In this document: positions 36,638-46,105 of the stretch, one piece after another
Position numbering within the stretch: position 1 is the stretch's first letter
Layout: every line of letters begins with the position of its first letter
Assembly: GCA_036655355.1 (NCBI GenBank)
Contig: JAVVQG010000002.1
Coordinates: forward strand, 186,001 to 250,000
DNA length: 64,000 nucleotides
Direction: 5' to 3'
Origin: JAUNSR01 sp036655355
GTDB taxonomy: Bacteria > Bacteroidota > Bacteroidia > Bacteroidales > JAUNSR01
The notes under the pieces: generated by a model
Told to the model about the DNA's origin: nothing
The model's database searches: none
The model's input: only the letters and a program-made list of their open reading frames with translations
Translations under genes and position numbers: made by a program

Positions 36638-38251
36638 TTAAATACTTCGCAGATACTCACATAAATCGGCTTCGGAAACCAACTCGAGCGATTTCCGAAG
36701 CCGATATCGATTCATCGTAACCGTTTTAGGAAGCGATCCCGTCAATAGGGAGATCTCTTTGGTGGAGAGATTTACTCGAACCAACGTAGCCAGGTACTTC
36801 TCCCCTCTGGTCAGATGCGGATGCACCAACGTGAGCCGTTGCAAAAATGCCTTGTTCTTCTCCTCTATCTTATCAAACAACTCCACGTGCTGATTATTCA
36901 GATTTTGATGCTGACTGATGAATGCATTGATTCGTTTCAAACGAACCACGTTCTCTTGAGGCTCTAGTTTATAGCACTCTTTGATCTGTTCACGGATTTT
37001 ATTCAGCACCTCATCACGACTGCGTAGATACATTGCGAAATTTATCAACTCTTGTTTGTGATCATCCAGTTCATGCTCCAATCGATTCATAACGGTCTGT
37101 TGACGTTGCATTTTCAACTCCATGTTTTCCCTTTCGATTTGTTCCAGCTGGCAACGGGTCTGCATGATCTGCATGTTTTTTTTGTGCTTGTACCATTTCG
37201 CACGAAAAAAGGCAGCAAGCAACAACAGGAACATCAACGTCAAAGCGATAACCAGATTCGTACGAAGCAAGTGAATCTGATAATCCTGTTCCTGACGCTC
37301 GGCGGCAACCTTTTGTCTGAGAAGCCGTTTCTCAGAAATTTCACGTTCGATGTTGCGTAAATTCTTGTTATTCTGCAATTGCGATGCCGTCTTGTAGAGA
37401 TTCTGTAGGTTGGAATACGCCTTTGCATACTCTTTCCGCGCCTCGTAAATCATCGCCAAGTATTCATAATTATCGCAAATCAACTCTTTGGCACCAATCT
37501 TCTCAGCTATTTCATACGCTTTTGCAAGGGCTGATAACGCTTCATCATAACGTCCGGCATAATAAAACTGACGTCCCAGGTTGTTGTAATTCTCACCCAA
37601 CGACCATTCGGCCTTCAACTCTTCATTCAGTTGAATCGCTTCCCGCACAAATTGGATTTTTTCATCCGTATCTCCTTTGTACAGTGACAAGTTGTTGAGA
37701 TTAGCGGCAATCATCTTTTTATTGCCCAACTGTTTGTGAATATCGAGCGATTGTTTGAAAAATCGCTCGGCTATTGCGTCTTCCATCAAGTTGAGGTGAA
37801 TCAATCCGCGCGAATTGTAAGCTTTGCCTATTCCCGTCGAATCGTTGAGAGATTTGTAGTATGCGGTGGCACGGTCATTGTACTCCATCGCCTTTTGGAA
37901 ATCCTTAAGAGAGATATATACGTTCGATAAACAAAGCTTTACATCCGCCATCAATTGGATATTGCCTGCCGGACAATTATCAAGTGCCAAAAAATAGGAG
38001 TTGACGCAACCATCAAAGTCACCCTGCAAGATCTGAGCGGTACCCAACACCACATACGCTTCTGTCTGCAGTTGACGTTTTGTTGCCGTTACCGGATCTG
38101 AAATGATTTTAGCTGCATAGAGATGGGCTTGAGCGGGGTTGTTATATAAAATATTCTGGGCTTTTCTTAACAAGGAGTCGGCTTCAATCGCATTCGCAGG
38201 AATGCAAAGCAGTACCCCCAAAAAAATCAGGGTGATAAGATGTGTATTCAT
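36638..38251 (-). CDS. Membrane TPR/LuxR-type HTH regulator
   Basis: 537 residues from MNTHLITLIF at 38251 (a start seven codons upstream is in frame). Signal peptide (1-22, ending ANA), about seven TPR repeats (about 30-310; GKAYNSRGLIHLNLM and WSLGENYNNLGRQFYYAGRYDEAL are clear ones), one transmembrane helix at about 330-350 (LVIALTLMFLLLLAAFF), a coiled coil, and a C-terminal LuxR-like helix-turn-helix: LVRVNLSTKEISLLTGSLPKTVTMNRYRLRKSL. This is the Bacteroidetes TPR-membrane-HTH regulator layout also seen at 24289, with a different sequence. Unlike that one it has no PUL beside it, so its target is unknown. Confidence 0.82.
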   Translation of the reverse strand: MNTHLITLIFLGVLLCIPANAIEADSLLRKAQNILYNNPAQAHLYAAKIISDPVTATKRQLQTEAYVVLGTAQILQGDFDGCVNSYFLALDNCPAGNIQLMADVKLCLSNVYISLKDFQKAMEYNDRATAYYKSLNDSTGIGKAYNSRGLIHLNLMEDAIAERFFKQSLDIHKQLGNKKMIAANLNNLSLYKGDTDEKIQFVREAIQLNEELKAEWSLGENYNNLGRQFYYAGRYDEALSALAKAYEIAEKIGAKELICDNYEYLAMIYEARKEYAKAYSNLQNLYKTASQLQNNKNLRNIEREISEKRLLRQKVAAERQEQDYQIHLLRTNLVIALTLMFLLLLAAFFRAKWYKHKKNMQIMQTRCQLEQIERENMELKMQRQQTVMNRLEHELDDHKQELINFAMYLRSRDEVLNKIREQIKECYKLEPQENVVRLKRINAFISQHQNLNNQHVELFDKIEEKNKAFLQRLTLVHPHLTRGEKYLATLVRVNLSTKEISLLTGSLPKTVTMNRYRLRKSLELVSEADLCEYLRSI

Positions 38252-38345
38252 GGTTCGTGTTTTCAGATGCAAGCCAAAGATAAGAAAATCAAGGAATTTA
38301 CATAAAGCGGAACACTTATTTAAAAATCTTCTCTTTTACTTGTAT

Positions 38346-38353
38346 TACCTTTG
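38346..38353 (+). promoter_or_regulatory. Putative -7 box for the HMA-CYTH genes
   Basis: TACCTTTG fits TAnnTTTG, 70 bp before the HMA gene start. A weaker match, TACTTTTG, lies at 38393. Confidence 0.4.
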
Positions 38354-38423
38354 CAACCGGATTACGGGTAGGAAGAAGTTCGTAATCCATTTTACTTTTG
38401 TGTCAAACATAAATCAGCTATAA

Positions 38424-38630
38424 ATGAAAACAATTGTAGATATTAAGAATATCGCTGAAGGTGGATGTTCTAATTGCATCCATAAATCGATGGCGGATCT
38501 CAAAGGTGCATTCGCCGTGAAAGTGGATCTGATCAAAGGATCCGTTGCCGTTGACCATACGGATGAGGTGAGTCGCACTCAGATTGTAGAGAAACTGAAA
38601 TCAATGGGGTACGAAGAGAAAAAAATTTAA
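38424..38630 (+). CDS. Heavy-metal-associated (HMA) domain protein
   Basis: 68 residues, the size of one ferredoxin-like HMA fold. The metal loop reads GGCSNCIHK, so the CxxC pair is kept, but the usual GMTC start is replaced by EGGC. The C-terminal EKLKSMGYE matches the end of CopZ-type chaperones. A soft-metal (copper or similar) carrier is the family role; the altered loop makes the metal uncertain. It is followed 19 bp later by the CYTH gene on the same strand. Confidence 0.72.
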   Translation: MKTIVDIKNIAEGGCSNCIHKSMADLKGAFAVKVDLIKGSVAVDHTDEVSRTQIVEKLKSMGYEEKKI

Positions 38631-38649
38631 CTATCTTCATAAATAAAAA

Positions 38650-39117
38650 ATGGCACAGGAGATTGAACGCAAGTTTTTGGTAAAAGGTGATTTTAAGTCG
38701 CATTCCTTTAAATCGGTACGAATTACGCAGGGATACCTTTCGTCGGTTCCTCAGCGTTCGGTTCGTGTTCGAATCAAGGGCGATCAAGGATTTCTCACCA
38801 TCAAAGGGTTGGGAGACGGATCGGGACTCTCCCGTTTTGAATGGGAAAAAGAGATTTCGGTCGCCGAAGCGGAGGAGTTGATGAAGCTATGCGAACCGGG
38901 AGTGATCGATAAGACGCGTTACTTGGTAAAAGCGGGAAAACATACGTTTGAAGTGGATGAGTTCTATGGTGAAAATCAGGGACTGCTGATGGCTGAAGTG
39001 GAGTTGAACGACGAGCAGGAGGATTTTCTCAAACCCGATTGGCTCGGAATGGAAGTTACCGGTGATGCGCGCTATTATAATTCCGCCCTGATCAAGCACC
39101 CCTTTACCAAATGGTGA
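38650..39117 (+). CDS. CYTH-domain protein (triphosphate tunnel metalloenzyme)
   Basis: 155 residues. The opening EIERKFLV is the ExExK signature of CYTH proteins (tripolyphosphatases, thiamine triphosphatase, class IV adenylate cyclases). SVRVRIKGDQGFLTIKG gives the basic tunnel residues, FEWEKEIS the acidic metal ligands, and KTRYLVKAGKHTFEVDEF the second half of the barrel. Bacterial members of this short type are mostly inorganic tripolyphosphatases. Cytosolic. The substrate is inferred from the family, not shown by the sequence. Confidence 0.9.
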   Translation: MAQEIERKFLVKGDFKSHSFKSVRITQGYLSSVPQRSVRVRIKGDQGFLTIKGLGDGSGLSRFEWEKEISVAEAEELMKLCEPGVIDKTRYLVKAGKHTFEVDEFYGENQGLLMAEVELNDEQEDFLKPDWLGMEVTGDARYYNSALIKHPFTKW

Positions 39118-39238
39118 ACAACACATTGCAACCACATCTTCCTCACCGGAATGATCCGGGAAAATCGCATAAATAGCTCGGAGAAATTTCTCATTCGCTC
39201 AACGGTGTAGCCGGCAACACGCTTAAAAAAAGAGGATT

Positions 39239-40699
39239 ATGATCGAGATACAGGCAAAGATCCACGACAAATATTCAGTGGAGTTCAAGGTTGGTTTCGT
39301 TGTGGGGGAAACGCTACGCGAGAGCGATTTCGTGATGAATACCTGGATTTTCATCCCCAACAGTCTCGATATAAACGCACTCACCTATCAGAAATACAAA
39401 TTCTATCGCGATATAAAATCGAATATCCGTTTGATCACTCCGGTGTACAACCTACAGGAACTGACCCGGCCGGACTGTTTACCGATGAAAAAGCTGCGCG
39501 ATTCGTGCGAATCGATGGTGCAGGATCCCGATAAGGAACATATACTCGAGTATGAATCGCAAATCAAGATGTTTGCTTCTATCCTCAAGAGTTCTCTTCG
39601 CGACGAGGTAATTTATATTCGCGACCAACCCGATCTCACCCAAACGCCGTTGCTGGCGAATCACTACCTCGAGAATTCGGAAACCGTTATGCGGGAGGTG
39701 CGACAACTTTTCAATAGCATTGAAAAACAGAGAGTCTCGCCTGAACTCATCGAACTTTTTCAATTCGGCGATGAGTTTATCAGTAATGTATTCGAACAAC
39801 ACACCTATAAATTGCTTCAGTTTCTCAAAGTGGTTCACCCCGGTCGGTTCCCCGATCTCGAGGAGCGGATTATCGTCCGATTGAAACAGGAGAACGAGTA
39901 CAAACGGGAGAAACAATACGCCGTGGTAGATGAAAACAGCTCTTCACACAACCGCGATTTTGTTTTTCGCGCCGGTACATTGAAAAAGTATATCGAGAGC
40001 GATCTCTTTCTGACCGCACGCAAAAAGAAAAATACCTTCATGGCAGAACAAGTGCTGTTTAGCCTTGCAGCCGGTATCTCGATGATTTTCGCTACTGTCA
40101 TCGCGTTCTCTTTCCAACAGAAATACGGAAACTTCACCATCCCCCTTTTTATCGCATTGGTTTTGAGCTATATGCTAAAAGACCGCATCAAGGATCTGAT
40201 GCGTTACTATTTTGCACACAAACTGAGCTCGAAGTTTTTCGACCATAAGATTCGGATCAGCATCCGGAACCGAAAGATCGGATGGATAAAGGAGGGATTT
40301 GATTTCATCGCCGAGAATAAAACCCCCGCGAAGGTGATTGAACTGCGAAACCGCTCCTCACTACTCAAAGCAGAAAACCGCTATATGAGCGAGAAGATTA
40401 TTCTTTATCGTGAACGTGTCCGATTGGATCGCATCGAAGTGAATAAAGTGAGTGAATACGCCATTCCGGGCATCAATGACATCATTCGGTTCAACGTCTC
40501 CGAGTTTGTCAGAAAGATGGATAACCCCGAAGTGCCGCTGATGACTTCTCACGAAGAGAAAGGATATCAGGTGGTGGAAGGTGAAAAGATTTATTACCTC
40601 AATTTCATCATCCAGTGTCGCTACGAAGAGCAGACTCAATACAAACGTTACCGCGTTTGCCTCAACAAACTCGGCATAAAGAAGATGGACACGTTGTAA
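39239..40699 (+). CDS. Large conserved membrane protein of unknown function
   Basis: 486 residues. An N-terminal soluble domain (about 1-275) starts IEIQAKIHDKYSVEFKVGF and has several acidic helices; two adjacent membrane helices lie at about 276-318 (VLFSLAAGISMIFATVIAFSF and FTIPLFIALVLSYML), and a C-terminal soluble domain (about 325-486) is rich in basic residues and ends in beta strands (EGEKIYYLNFIIQCRY). Both large domains face the cytosol if the helices form a hairpin. No enzyme motif is recognised. It is preceded by the CYTH gene and followed by a bidirectional terminator. Confidence 0.75.
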   Translation: MIEIQAKIHDKYSVEFKVGFVVGETLRESDFVMNTWIFIPNSLDINALTYQKYKFYRDIKSNIRLITPVYNLQELTRPDCLPMKKLRDSCESMVQDPDKEHILEYESQIKMFASILKSSLRDEVIYIRDQPDLTQTPLLANHYLENSETVMREVRQLFNSIEKQRVSPELIELFQFGDEFISNVFEQHTYKLLQFLKVVHPGRFPDLEERIIVRLKQENEYKREKQYAVVDENSSSHNRDFVFRAGTLKKYIESDLFLTARKKKNTFMAEQVLFSLAAGISMIFATVIAFSFQQKYGNFTIPLFIALVLSYMLKDRIKDLMRYYFAHKLSSKFFDHKIRISIRNRKIGWIKEGFDFIAENKTPAKVIELRNRSSLLKAENRYMSEKIILYRERVRLDRIEVNKVSEYAIPGINDIIRFNVSEFVRKMDNPEVPLMTSHEEKGYQVVEGEKIYYLNFIIQCRYEEQTQYKRYRVCLNKLGIKKMDTL

Positions 40700-40725
40700 G
40701 AAATAGCGTTTCCAAATTGGAAATT

Positions 40726-40774
40726 AAAAAGCCGCTAACAACCTCGTAAAGAATTGGGGTGTTAGCGGCTTTTT
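40726..40774. terminator. Bidirectional terminator between the membrane protein and DUF4886 genes
   Basis: 15-bp perfect stem AAAAAGCCGCTAACA / TGTTAGCGGCTTTTT with a 19-nt loop between two converging genes. Confidence 0.88.
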
Positions 40775-40780
40775 AATGAA

Positions 40781-41632
40781 TCAATATTTTACCGCTTCAA
40801 GTTTCTGGGTAGTATACTTAACAGCATAACGAGCGGCATTCTTGCAGATTGAAGCCTGTTTTTTTGAAATATGTTCCGGATGCCAGGTAATATCCAGTGC
40901 ACTCTCCCCGAAAAGAACTTCGAACCAAGTACATGCCGCCGCATATCGTCCGATCTCATTCAGATGATACCCGTCACGCGTCACATGATCGCCTATCTTA
41001 CTGTTGCGACAATTGTAGATGGCGGTTCCCACCGGAATGATGCTGGAGAAGTGTGCGGATTCTTTTACACGGTAAGCGGCAAGCTCTATCAACTGATGCA
41101 TTTTCATCTGACTGTGTGCATACTGCGCAAATCCTTCGTGATCGGAATTCTGTGCGTAGGCCCAAGTCATGTGCCACATAAAACGGACACGCGGGTTTGA
41201 AACACTGTCCTTCACAAATTCCATCAGTTCGGCCAGTTCCGGGAAAAACGATTCATATTGTCCCGAAAGCGGACTCGCCTGTTGGAACGTGATCACATCC
41301 CACGACTCGTCCTTGATGCCCTGTGCCAAAGAGAAATGCTGCTCGGTTTTATGTCCGGCGATATTTTTGTAATATATGTAAGGCTGATCGTCATTCAACG
41401 AGTTTTCAAAGTGCGTTTCGATACTACATCCCGGAATAAACAGATTACCGATAATCATTGGTTTTCCGGCCGCTGCGGCAATTTCCTGAAGATAAGCCGT
41501 AGCATCTACGCTAAAGCTATTTCCGATGGCTAAAACACGTAGTGTGTCTCCTTGAGGAAGTTGCGTGTATTGAGCTGAAAGGCGCGGTAACGAGATAAGT
41601 GCCAGCAATAAAATAAAAAGATGTTTTTTCAT
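40781..41632 (-). CDS. Secreted DUF4886 protein, SGNH-hydrolase-like
   Basis: 283 residues from MKKHLFIL at 41632 (start at 41641 also in frame). Signal peptide to about residue 21 (RLSAQ). The block VLAIGNSFSVDATAYLQEIA is the GNS-type nucleophile loop of SGNH-fold hydrolases, and DGYHLNEIGRYAAACTWFEVLFG is the late D-x-x-H block, so Ser, Asp and His are all present. DUF4886 proteins are common in Bacteroidetes and are thought to be carbohydrate or lipid esterases; the substrate is unknown. It is a single gene between two terminators. Confidence 0.85.
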   Translation of the reverse strand: MKKHLFILLLALISLPRLSAQYTQLPQGDTLRVLAIGNSFSVDATAYLQEIAAAAGKPMIIGNLFIPGCSIETHFENSLNDDQPYIYYKNIAGHKTEQHFSLAQGIKDESWDVITFQQASPLSGQYESFFPELAELMEFVKDSVSNPRVRFMWHMTWAYAQNSDHEGFAQYAHSQMKMHQLIELAAYRVKESAHFSSIIPVGTAIYNCRNSKIGDHVTRDGYHLNEIGRYAAACTWFEVLFGESALDITWHPEHISKKQASICKNAARYAVKYTTQKLEAVKY

Positions 41633-41764
41633 TCGGGACATATTAAATAGTTATTCTATGGTTATAAGCTTCAATGTGAACGCACCTTCTTACTCCATGG
41701 GCGTTTCGGATGATATTCGATAAATGTGGAGGCGAAGTTAAACAAAAGATTTTAGATACAAATG

Positions 41765-41809
41765 AAAAAGGTCCGGCAAGAAGAAGTTACTCTTCAGCCG
41801 GACCTTTTT
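41765..41809 (-). terminator. Terminator of the V-ATPase operon
   Basis: 13-bp perfect stem AAAAAGGTCCGGC / GCCGGACCTTTTT with a 19-nt loop, 25 bp after the K-subunit stop, T run on the minus strand. Confidence 0.88.
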
Positions 41810-41833
41810 GAAAATTCTATGGCGTGTGTCTGC

Positions 41834-42280
41834 TTATAGCGACTGACCGATCAAGAATGTTGCCGCTACCGCTACGATCGCGTAAAGCTCTGGGAATACG
41901 GCAAGGATCAATGTCTTACCGAACAGGTCGTAACCTGCACCGATTCCTGCGATACCGTTCGCACAAACCTGACCCTGACGGATAGCTGAGAACAAAGAAA
42001 CGAATCCAAGTGCAAGACCTGCACCAAACACTCCAGCAGCTGCCAACCAGCTCATATCCAAAGTCAAAAGACCGGAGATAAGGAAGTATCCAAGGAATCC
42101 GTAAAGACCCTGTGAACCCGGAAGGGCTGAAAGTACCATGTAGTTACCGAATTTATCCGGATTTTTTTTCATGGCTCCTACTGAAGCATTCCCTGTGATT
42201 GTTACACCATAAGCACTTCCGATTCCGGCAAGACCTACCATAAGACCAACACCGATGTAAGCTAAAACGATTGGTTGCAT
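41834..42280 (-). CDS. atpK: V-type ATPase subunit K (proteolipid ring), Na+-type ligands
   Basis: 148 residues, two tandem hairpins (four helices), as in E. hirae NtpK. Each ring subunit carries one ion. The five NtpK positions that bind Na+ map with a constant offset of 8: Leu61, Thr64, Gln65, Gln110 and Glu139 correspond here to L53, S56, Q57, Q102 and E131 (LPGSQGLYGF, IRQGQV, FPELYAI). Only Thr64 differs, as Ser, which keeps the hydroxyl; Tyr68, which closes the site, is Y60. This argues for Na+ rather than H+ coupling. Last gene of the operon, directly before the terminator. Confidence 0.92.
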   Translation of the reverse strand: MQPIVLAYIGVGLMVGLAGIGSAYGVTITGNASVGAMKKNPDKFGNYMVLSALPGSQGLYGFLGYFLISGLLTLDMSWLAAAGVFGAGLALGFVSLFSAIRQGQVCANGIAGIGAGYDLFGKTLILAVFPELYAIVAVAATFLIGQSL

Positions 42281-42333
42281 AATTTCAAATTTAAATTGTT
42301 ATTTTATTTTTTATAATTTTCGATTGAATCAAA

Positions 42334-44157
42334 TTAATCATGTTTTGGTTTGCGGGCGAAAGGCGTATATTTCTTACCTCCCCCTTCAAAGCCGGCATTT
42401 TTGTAGAACTCTACGAAAGTAAGACGCATCGGATGAACGAAAGCTCCCAGACCCGACATGAAGATATTCATCCCGTGACCGAAAAGCAGGATGATCGCCG
42501 AAACGAGGAATCCCACCACCGGAATATCCGGACTCATCTTAATGGCCAGGTCGTTGAACACCAACCCCAATACCGAACCGGAAATACCCAATGCAAACAG
42601 ACGTACATAGGAAAGGATATCTCCCAACAATCCCGAAGCCATGTTGTATGAATCCCACACACCGGCTCCGATATTGATTAACGGATTGCGTTTCATGTCG
42701 TTGAACACGAAGATTCCCAACGCTCCGAGACCTCCTGTTACGTACATGATGATGCGGGCCGTATCCGCCGGAAGAATCTCGAATTTCTCCAATGCAAACG
42801 CTCCCCCTACTCCAACGATAGCAATGAGCCATCCCCAAGCGGCAAGCGCGTTTTTAAATCCGAAACGAACCGTCTGCCCCACTGCTTTCAGAACCATACC
42901 GAAGATGATCTGGAATACCCCCACGCAAAGTGAGAAATAGAACAAGTCATTAGACGACAGCATGAAGTTCTTCAGGTTCTGCACCCACGGCCATTTCACT
43001 TCAAGAAGCGGAATACCGAAGAGTGTACCGCTGATGGTTCCGAAGATCACAGTACCGATTCCGAGAATCGTTACCAATGTCATCATCGGTTTTAAGGCCG
43101 GTTTCACCTTTGCACGGGCTACCAGACCGATCAATACCAACAGCAATCCATAACCTGCATCACCAAGACAAAGACCGAAAAACATCACAAAGAACGGAGC
43201 GAAGAACGGCGTCAGGTCCATCTCTCCGTAAGCCGGCATGTCATACAGCTCGGTAATCGGATGAAATAAACGGGCGAACCAATTGTTCGACAGCTTCACC
43301 GGAGCGGGATCTTCTTTTCCTGCGCGATGCGCTTCGAAGTAGATTCCTTTTGAATTCAAGAATTCATTCACCTGGCTCTCGGTTTGAGTCGGTACCCATC
43401 CTTCCAGCAAGAAAAGCATGTTATCAGCTTGTCCCTCGGAATTCAGGATCACTTTCGTGTAATCGATCTCTTCGAGAAGTTGACGATACCCCTCCTCGAT
43501 GGTTTTATAATTCTCCAAACAAGCTTCTTCGATCTCTCGTGTCAGGTCAAGTTCATCCTGACGTGACTCTCCTCTTGCATGAAGCAGTTCCGAAAGGGTT
43601 TCTTTCGGTAGGCGAACACGTTCGGCATTCTCGAACTCCACCACCTGTCCACGTGGCGTGATGGTGATGAAATAGATCAGCGAACCTTCTGCGTGGATGC
43701 GGATGGCGTTGTAGTTTTCCTCCCACTCTTTTGAAAAGTTACGGTCGGCCGCACTCCAGAATCGCACGATAAAACCGGCGTCTTTCAAGCGATACACACT
43801 TTCCCAGTTGAAGTCACCCCAAAGCTCCATGCGTTCGATCTCCTTATCGAGAGCGGCCTGACGTTGCTGTGATTTGGCCTTATCCTCCAACAAACCTTCG
43901 AGATGAGCCACACGGCCCAGCGCGTCGTCTGCCGGATTAACCGGAGCGCATTTCGAATAATCACCACCCAAACGGGCCGTGATAAACTTCAACGATTTCT
44001 CGATTCGGGCGGCATCCTGCAGTTTATCCTGCAAAGCACTTCCCTCTTCGGGAGTTCCGGCTTGTTTCTGGATGACATGAAGCACACCCAGTTCGCGCAT
44101 TTCGGTCAGAAACTGATCGTATTCCTTATGATACACAAGGAAACTGTATTTTGTCAT
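42334..44157 (-). CDS. atpI: V-type ATPase subunit I (a-subunit, stator)
   Basis: 607 residues from MTKYSFLVYH at 44157 (a start four codons earlier overlaps atpD). The N-terminal half is a cytosolic stalk-binding domain with long coiled coils; the C-terminal half (about 330-607) has about eight membrane helices, including FFVMFFGLCLGDAGYGLLL and LSYVRLFALGISGSVL, the family block with the conserved Arg that moves ions on and off the ring. LFGHGMNIFMSGLGAFVHPMRL is the last signature. It sits between D and K in the usual Bacteroidetes order. Confidence 0.94.
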   Translation of the reverse strand: MTKYSFLVYHKEYDQFLTEMRELGVLHVIQKQAGTPEEGSALQDKLQDAARIEKSLKFITARLGGDYSKCAPVNPADDALGRVAHLEGLLEDKAKSQQRQAALDKEIERMELWGDFNWESVYRLKDAGFIVRFWSAADRNFSKEWEENYNAIRIHAEGSLIYFITITPRGQVVEFENAERVRLPKETLSELLHARGESRQDELDLTREIEEACLENYKTIEEGYRQLLEEIDYTKVILNSEGQADNMLFLLEGWVPTQTESQVNEFLNSKGIYFEAHRAGKEDPAPVKLSNNWFARLFHPITELYDMPAYGEMDLTPFFAPFFVMFFGLCLGDAGYGLLLVLIGLVARAKVKPALKPMMTLVTILGIGTVIFGTISGTLFGIPLLEVKWPWVQNLKNFMLSSNDLFYFSLCVGVFQIIFGMVLKAVGQTVRFGFKNALAAWGWLIAIVGVGGAFALEKFEILPADTARIIMYVTGGLGALGIFVFNDMKRNPLINIGAGVWDSYNMASGLLGDILSYVRLFALGISGSVLGLVFNDLAIKMSPDIPVVGFLVSAIILLFGHGMNIFMSGLGAFVHPMRLTFVEFYKNAGFEGGGKKYTPFARKPKHD

Positions 44158-44162
44158 TCCAA

Positions 44163-44771
44163 CTACCATTCCTGTGCCTCCTTTCTCTTTTCTTGTTGAG
44201 ATCGCATGATCTTCTGTGATGATTTCGAAAGATTCTCCTCGTCCTCCATAAATCGTTTGATCTTACGGATGGCGTCCTGATAACCCGGAATCTGCACTTT
44301 CTCGAAAAGATTCACCTTCTGAGTGGTCTTCTTTCTGGCAACTTCCAGAAGTCCGAGTTTCATGTCGGTAAAATCTTTTTCGATACCGGTACGTGCCATT
44401 TTCATGAGCATGCTGATACCGTCTACATACCATTTAGGAGCGGAAAACAAGCTGAACGGAGGTATATCGAATTCGATGTTCGCCAATACGGGAACGCGTA
44501 CTCCGGCGATCTTCTTAACGGAGAGTTCAACATCCTTCACCTGAATAAGCGAGGAATCGAATTCACTCCAAAGAGCCATCATGTTCTCATATTGAGCGAT
44601 CTCCTGCTCAAGCTTTGCTTCCAGTTCTTTGGCCTCATCTTTCGATTTCTTAACCTCCATACGCAACGCACTCTCCTTGTTTTTAATCGTAGGAAGGGTA
44701 CGGACACGCATCTTCAGTTGTTTTTCCATCGACTGAAGGGAGGTCTTATTATATTGAAATTTTATAGCCAT
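44163..44771 (-). CDS. atpD: V-type ATPase subunit D (central stalk)
   Basis: 202 residues, almost entirely helical. N- and C-terminal helices form the long antiparallel coiled coil that turns inside the A3B3 head: FQYNKTSLQSMEKQLKMR near the start and NLFEKVQIPGYQDAIRKIKRF near the end are family blocks. In other V-ATPases D works with F and C; neither has a recognisable gene here. It follows atpB after 10 bp and is followed by atpI. Confidence 0.9.
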   Translation of the reverse strand: MAIKFQYNKTSLQSMEKQLKMRVRTLPTIKNKESALRMEVKKSKDEAKELEAKLEQEIAQYENMMALWSEFDSSLIQVKDVELSVKKIAGVRVPVLANIEFDIPPFSLFSAPKWYVDGISMLMKMARTGIEKDFTDMKLGLLEVARKKTTQKVNLFEKVQIPGYQDAIRKIKRFMEDEENLSKSSQKIMRSQQEKRKEAQEW

Positions 44772-44781
44772 AATGAGTTAA

Positions 44782-46101
44782 TTATTTCTGCCAGTATTTC
44801 TCAACCAATTCACGTTTGATATTTACCTCTTCCGGTTTGAAATGTCTCTCAAACAATCCCCAGGTAGTATCCAACATTTCGTCGGTATTCAAGTTTACGT
44901 CGATGGCAAGGATATCGTTGGCATACTCTTTTGCAAAAGCCAGGGTACGCTCATCGTAATTCGTAAGGTCGAAACCGTTTTCCATCTTCGTTTTCGCATT
45001 GGCAGCATCGGCATACAAACGTACCGCGGCATTCATCACCTGCGGATGGTCTTCGCGTGTTTTCTTACCGGCCACAAGCTGTTTCAGACGTGAAAGCGAA
45101 CGGAACGGGTCAACTACGACTTTACCGATTTCAGAGTCACGGCGAAGGAATAGCTGTCCTTCGGTGATGTATCCCGTATTATCCGGCACGGCGTGCGTGA
45201 TGTCACCACCCGAAAGCGTAGTCACGGCGATAATGGTGATCGAGCCGCCCGAAGGGAACTGCACCGCTTTCTCGTAAATCTTCGCAAGGTCTGAGTAAAG
45301 AGAACCCGGCATGGAGTCTTTCGACGGAATCTGGTCCATACGGTTCGATACGATCGCCAGGGCATCCGCATACGAAGTAAGGTCGGTCAACAACACCAAT
45401 ACTTTCTCATTCTTCTCTACGGCGAAATATTCGGCAGCGGTAAGCGCCATATCCGGGATAAGCAAACGCTCAACCGGCGGATTCTCCGTTGTATTCACGA
45501 AACTCACGATACGGTCTAGGGCACCGGCATTGCTAAATACGTTTTTAAAGAACAGGTAGTCGTCATTGGTCATACCCATCGCACCCAAGATGATCTTATC
45601 CGCTTTTGCACGAAGCGCCACGGTAGCCATCACCTGGTTAAACGGCTGATCGGGGTCGGCGAAGAATGGAATCTTCTGTCCCGATACCAGCGTATTGTTC
45701 AGGTCGATCCCGGCGATACCGGTAGCGATCAGTTCCGAAGGCTGTTTACGACGAACGGGATTCACAGAAGGACCCCCGATCTCCAATTCCACACCCTCCA
45801 CTTCCGGACCACCGTCGATCGGCAAACCGAATGCGTTAAAGAAACGTCCGGCAAGCTGGTCGCTCACCTTCAATGTAGGGGCTTTGCCAAGGAAAACCAC
45901 TTCGGCATTGGTACGGATACCTTCCGTTCCACCGAATACCTGCAGCGTCACCTCGTCGCCTACGATCTTCACTACCTGTGCAAGCTCGCCGTCTACCATC
46001 GCAAGCTCGTCATTACCCACTCCTTTCGCTTTCAGCGTACAGGTAGCTTTGGTAATAGCAGTGATCTTAGTATATATTTTTTGAAAAGCTGTATTTGCCA
46101 T
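44782..46101 (-). CDS. atpB: V-type ATPase subunit B
   Basis: 439 residues from MANTAFQKIY at 46101, 4 bp after the atpA stop. B is the non-catalytic head subunit. It has the beta-barrel (VDGELAQVVKIVGDEVTLQVF), the middle domain with SGQKIPFFADPDQPFNQ in place of a working P-loop, and LLTDLTSYADALAIVSNRM, GSLYSDLAKIYEKA and DPFRSLSRL, the blocks at the A/B interface. No Walker A lysine, as expected. The long first ORF start at 46128 overlaps atpA and is not needed. Confidence 0.94.
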   Translation of the reverse strand: MANTAFQKIYTKITAITKATCTLKAKGVGNDELAMVDGELAQVVKIVGDEVTLQVFGGTEGIRTNAEVVFLGKAPTLKVSDQLAGRFFNAFGLPIDGGPEVEGVELEIGGPSVNPVRRKQPSELIATGIAGIDLNNTLVSGQKIPFFADPDQPFNQVMATVALRAKADKIILGAMGMTNDDYLFFKNVFSNAGALDRIVSFVNTTENPPVERLLIPDMALTAAEYFAVEKNEKVLVLLTDLTSYADALAIVSNRMDQIPSKDSMPGSLYSDLAKIYEKAVQFPSGGSITIIAVTTLSGGDITHAVPDNTGYITEGQLFLRRDSEIGKVVVDPFRSLSRLKQLVAGKKTREDHPQVMNAAVRLYADAANAKTKMENGFDLTNYDERTLAFAKEYANDILAIDVNLNTDEMLDTTWGLFERHFKPEEVNIKRELVEKYWQK

Positions 46102-46105
46102 AATC

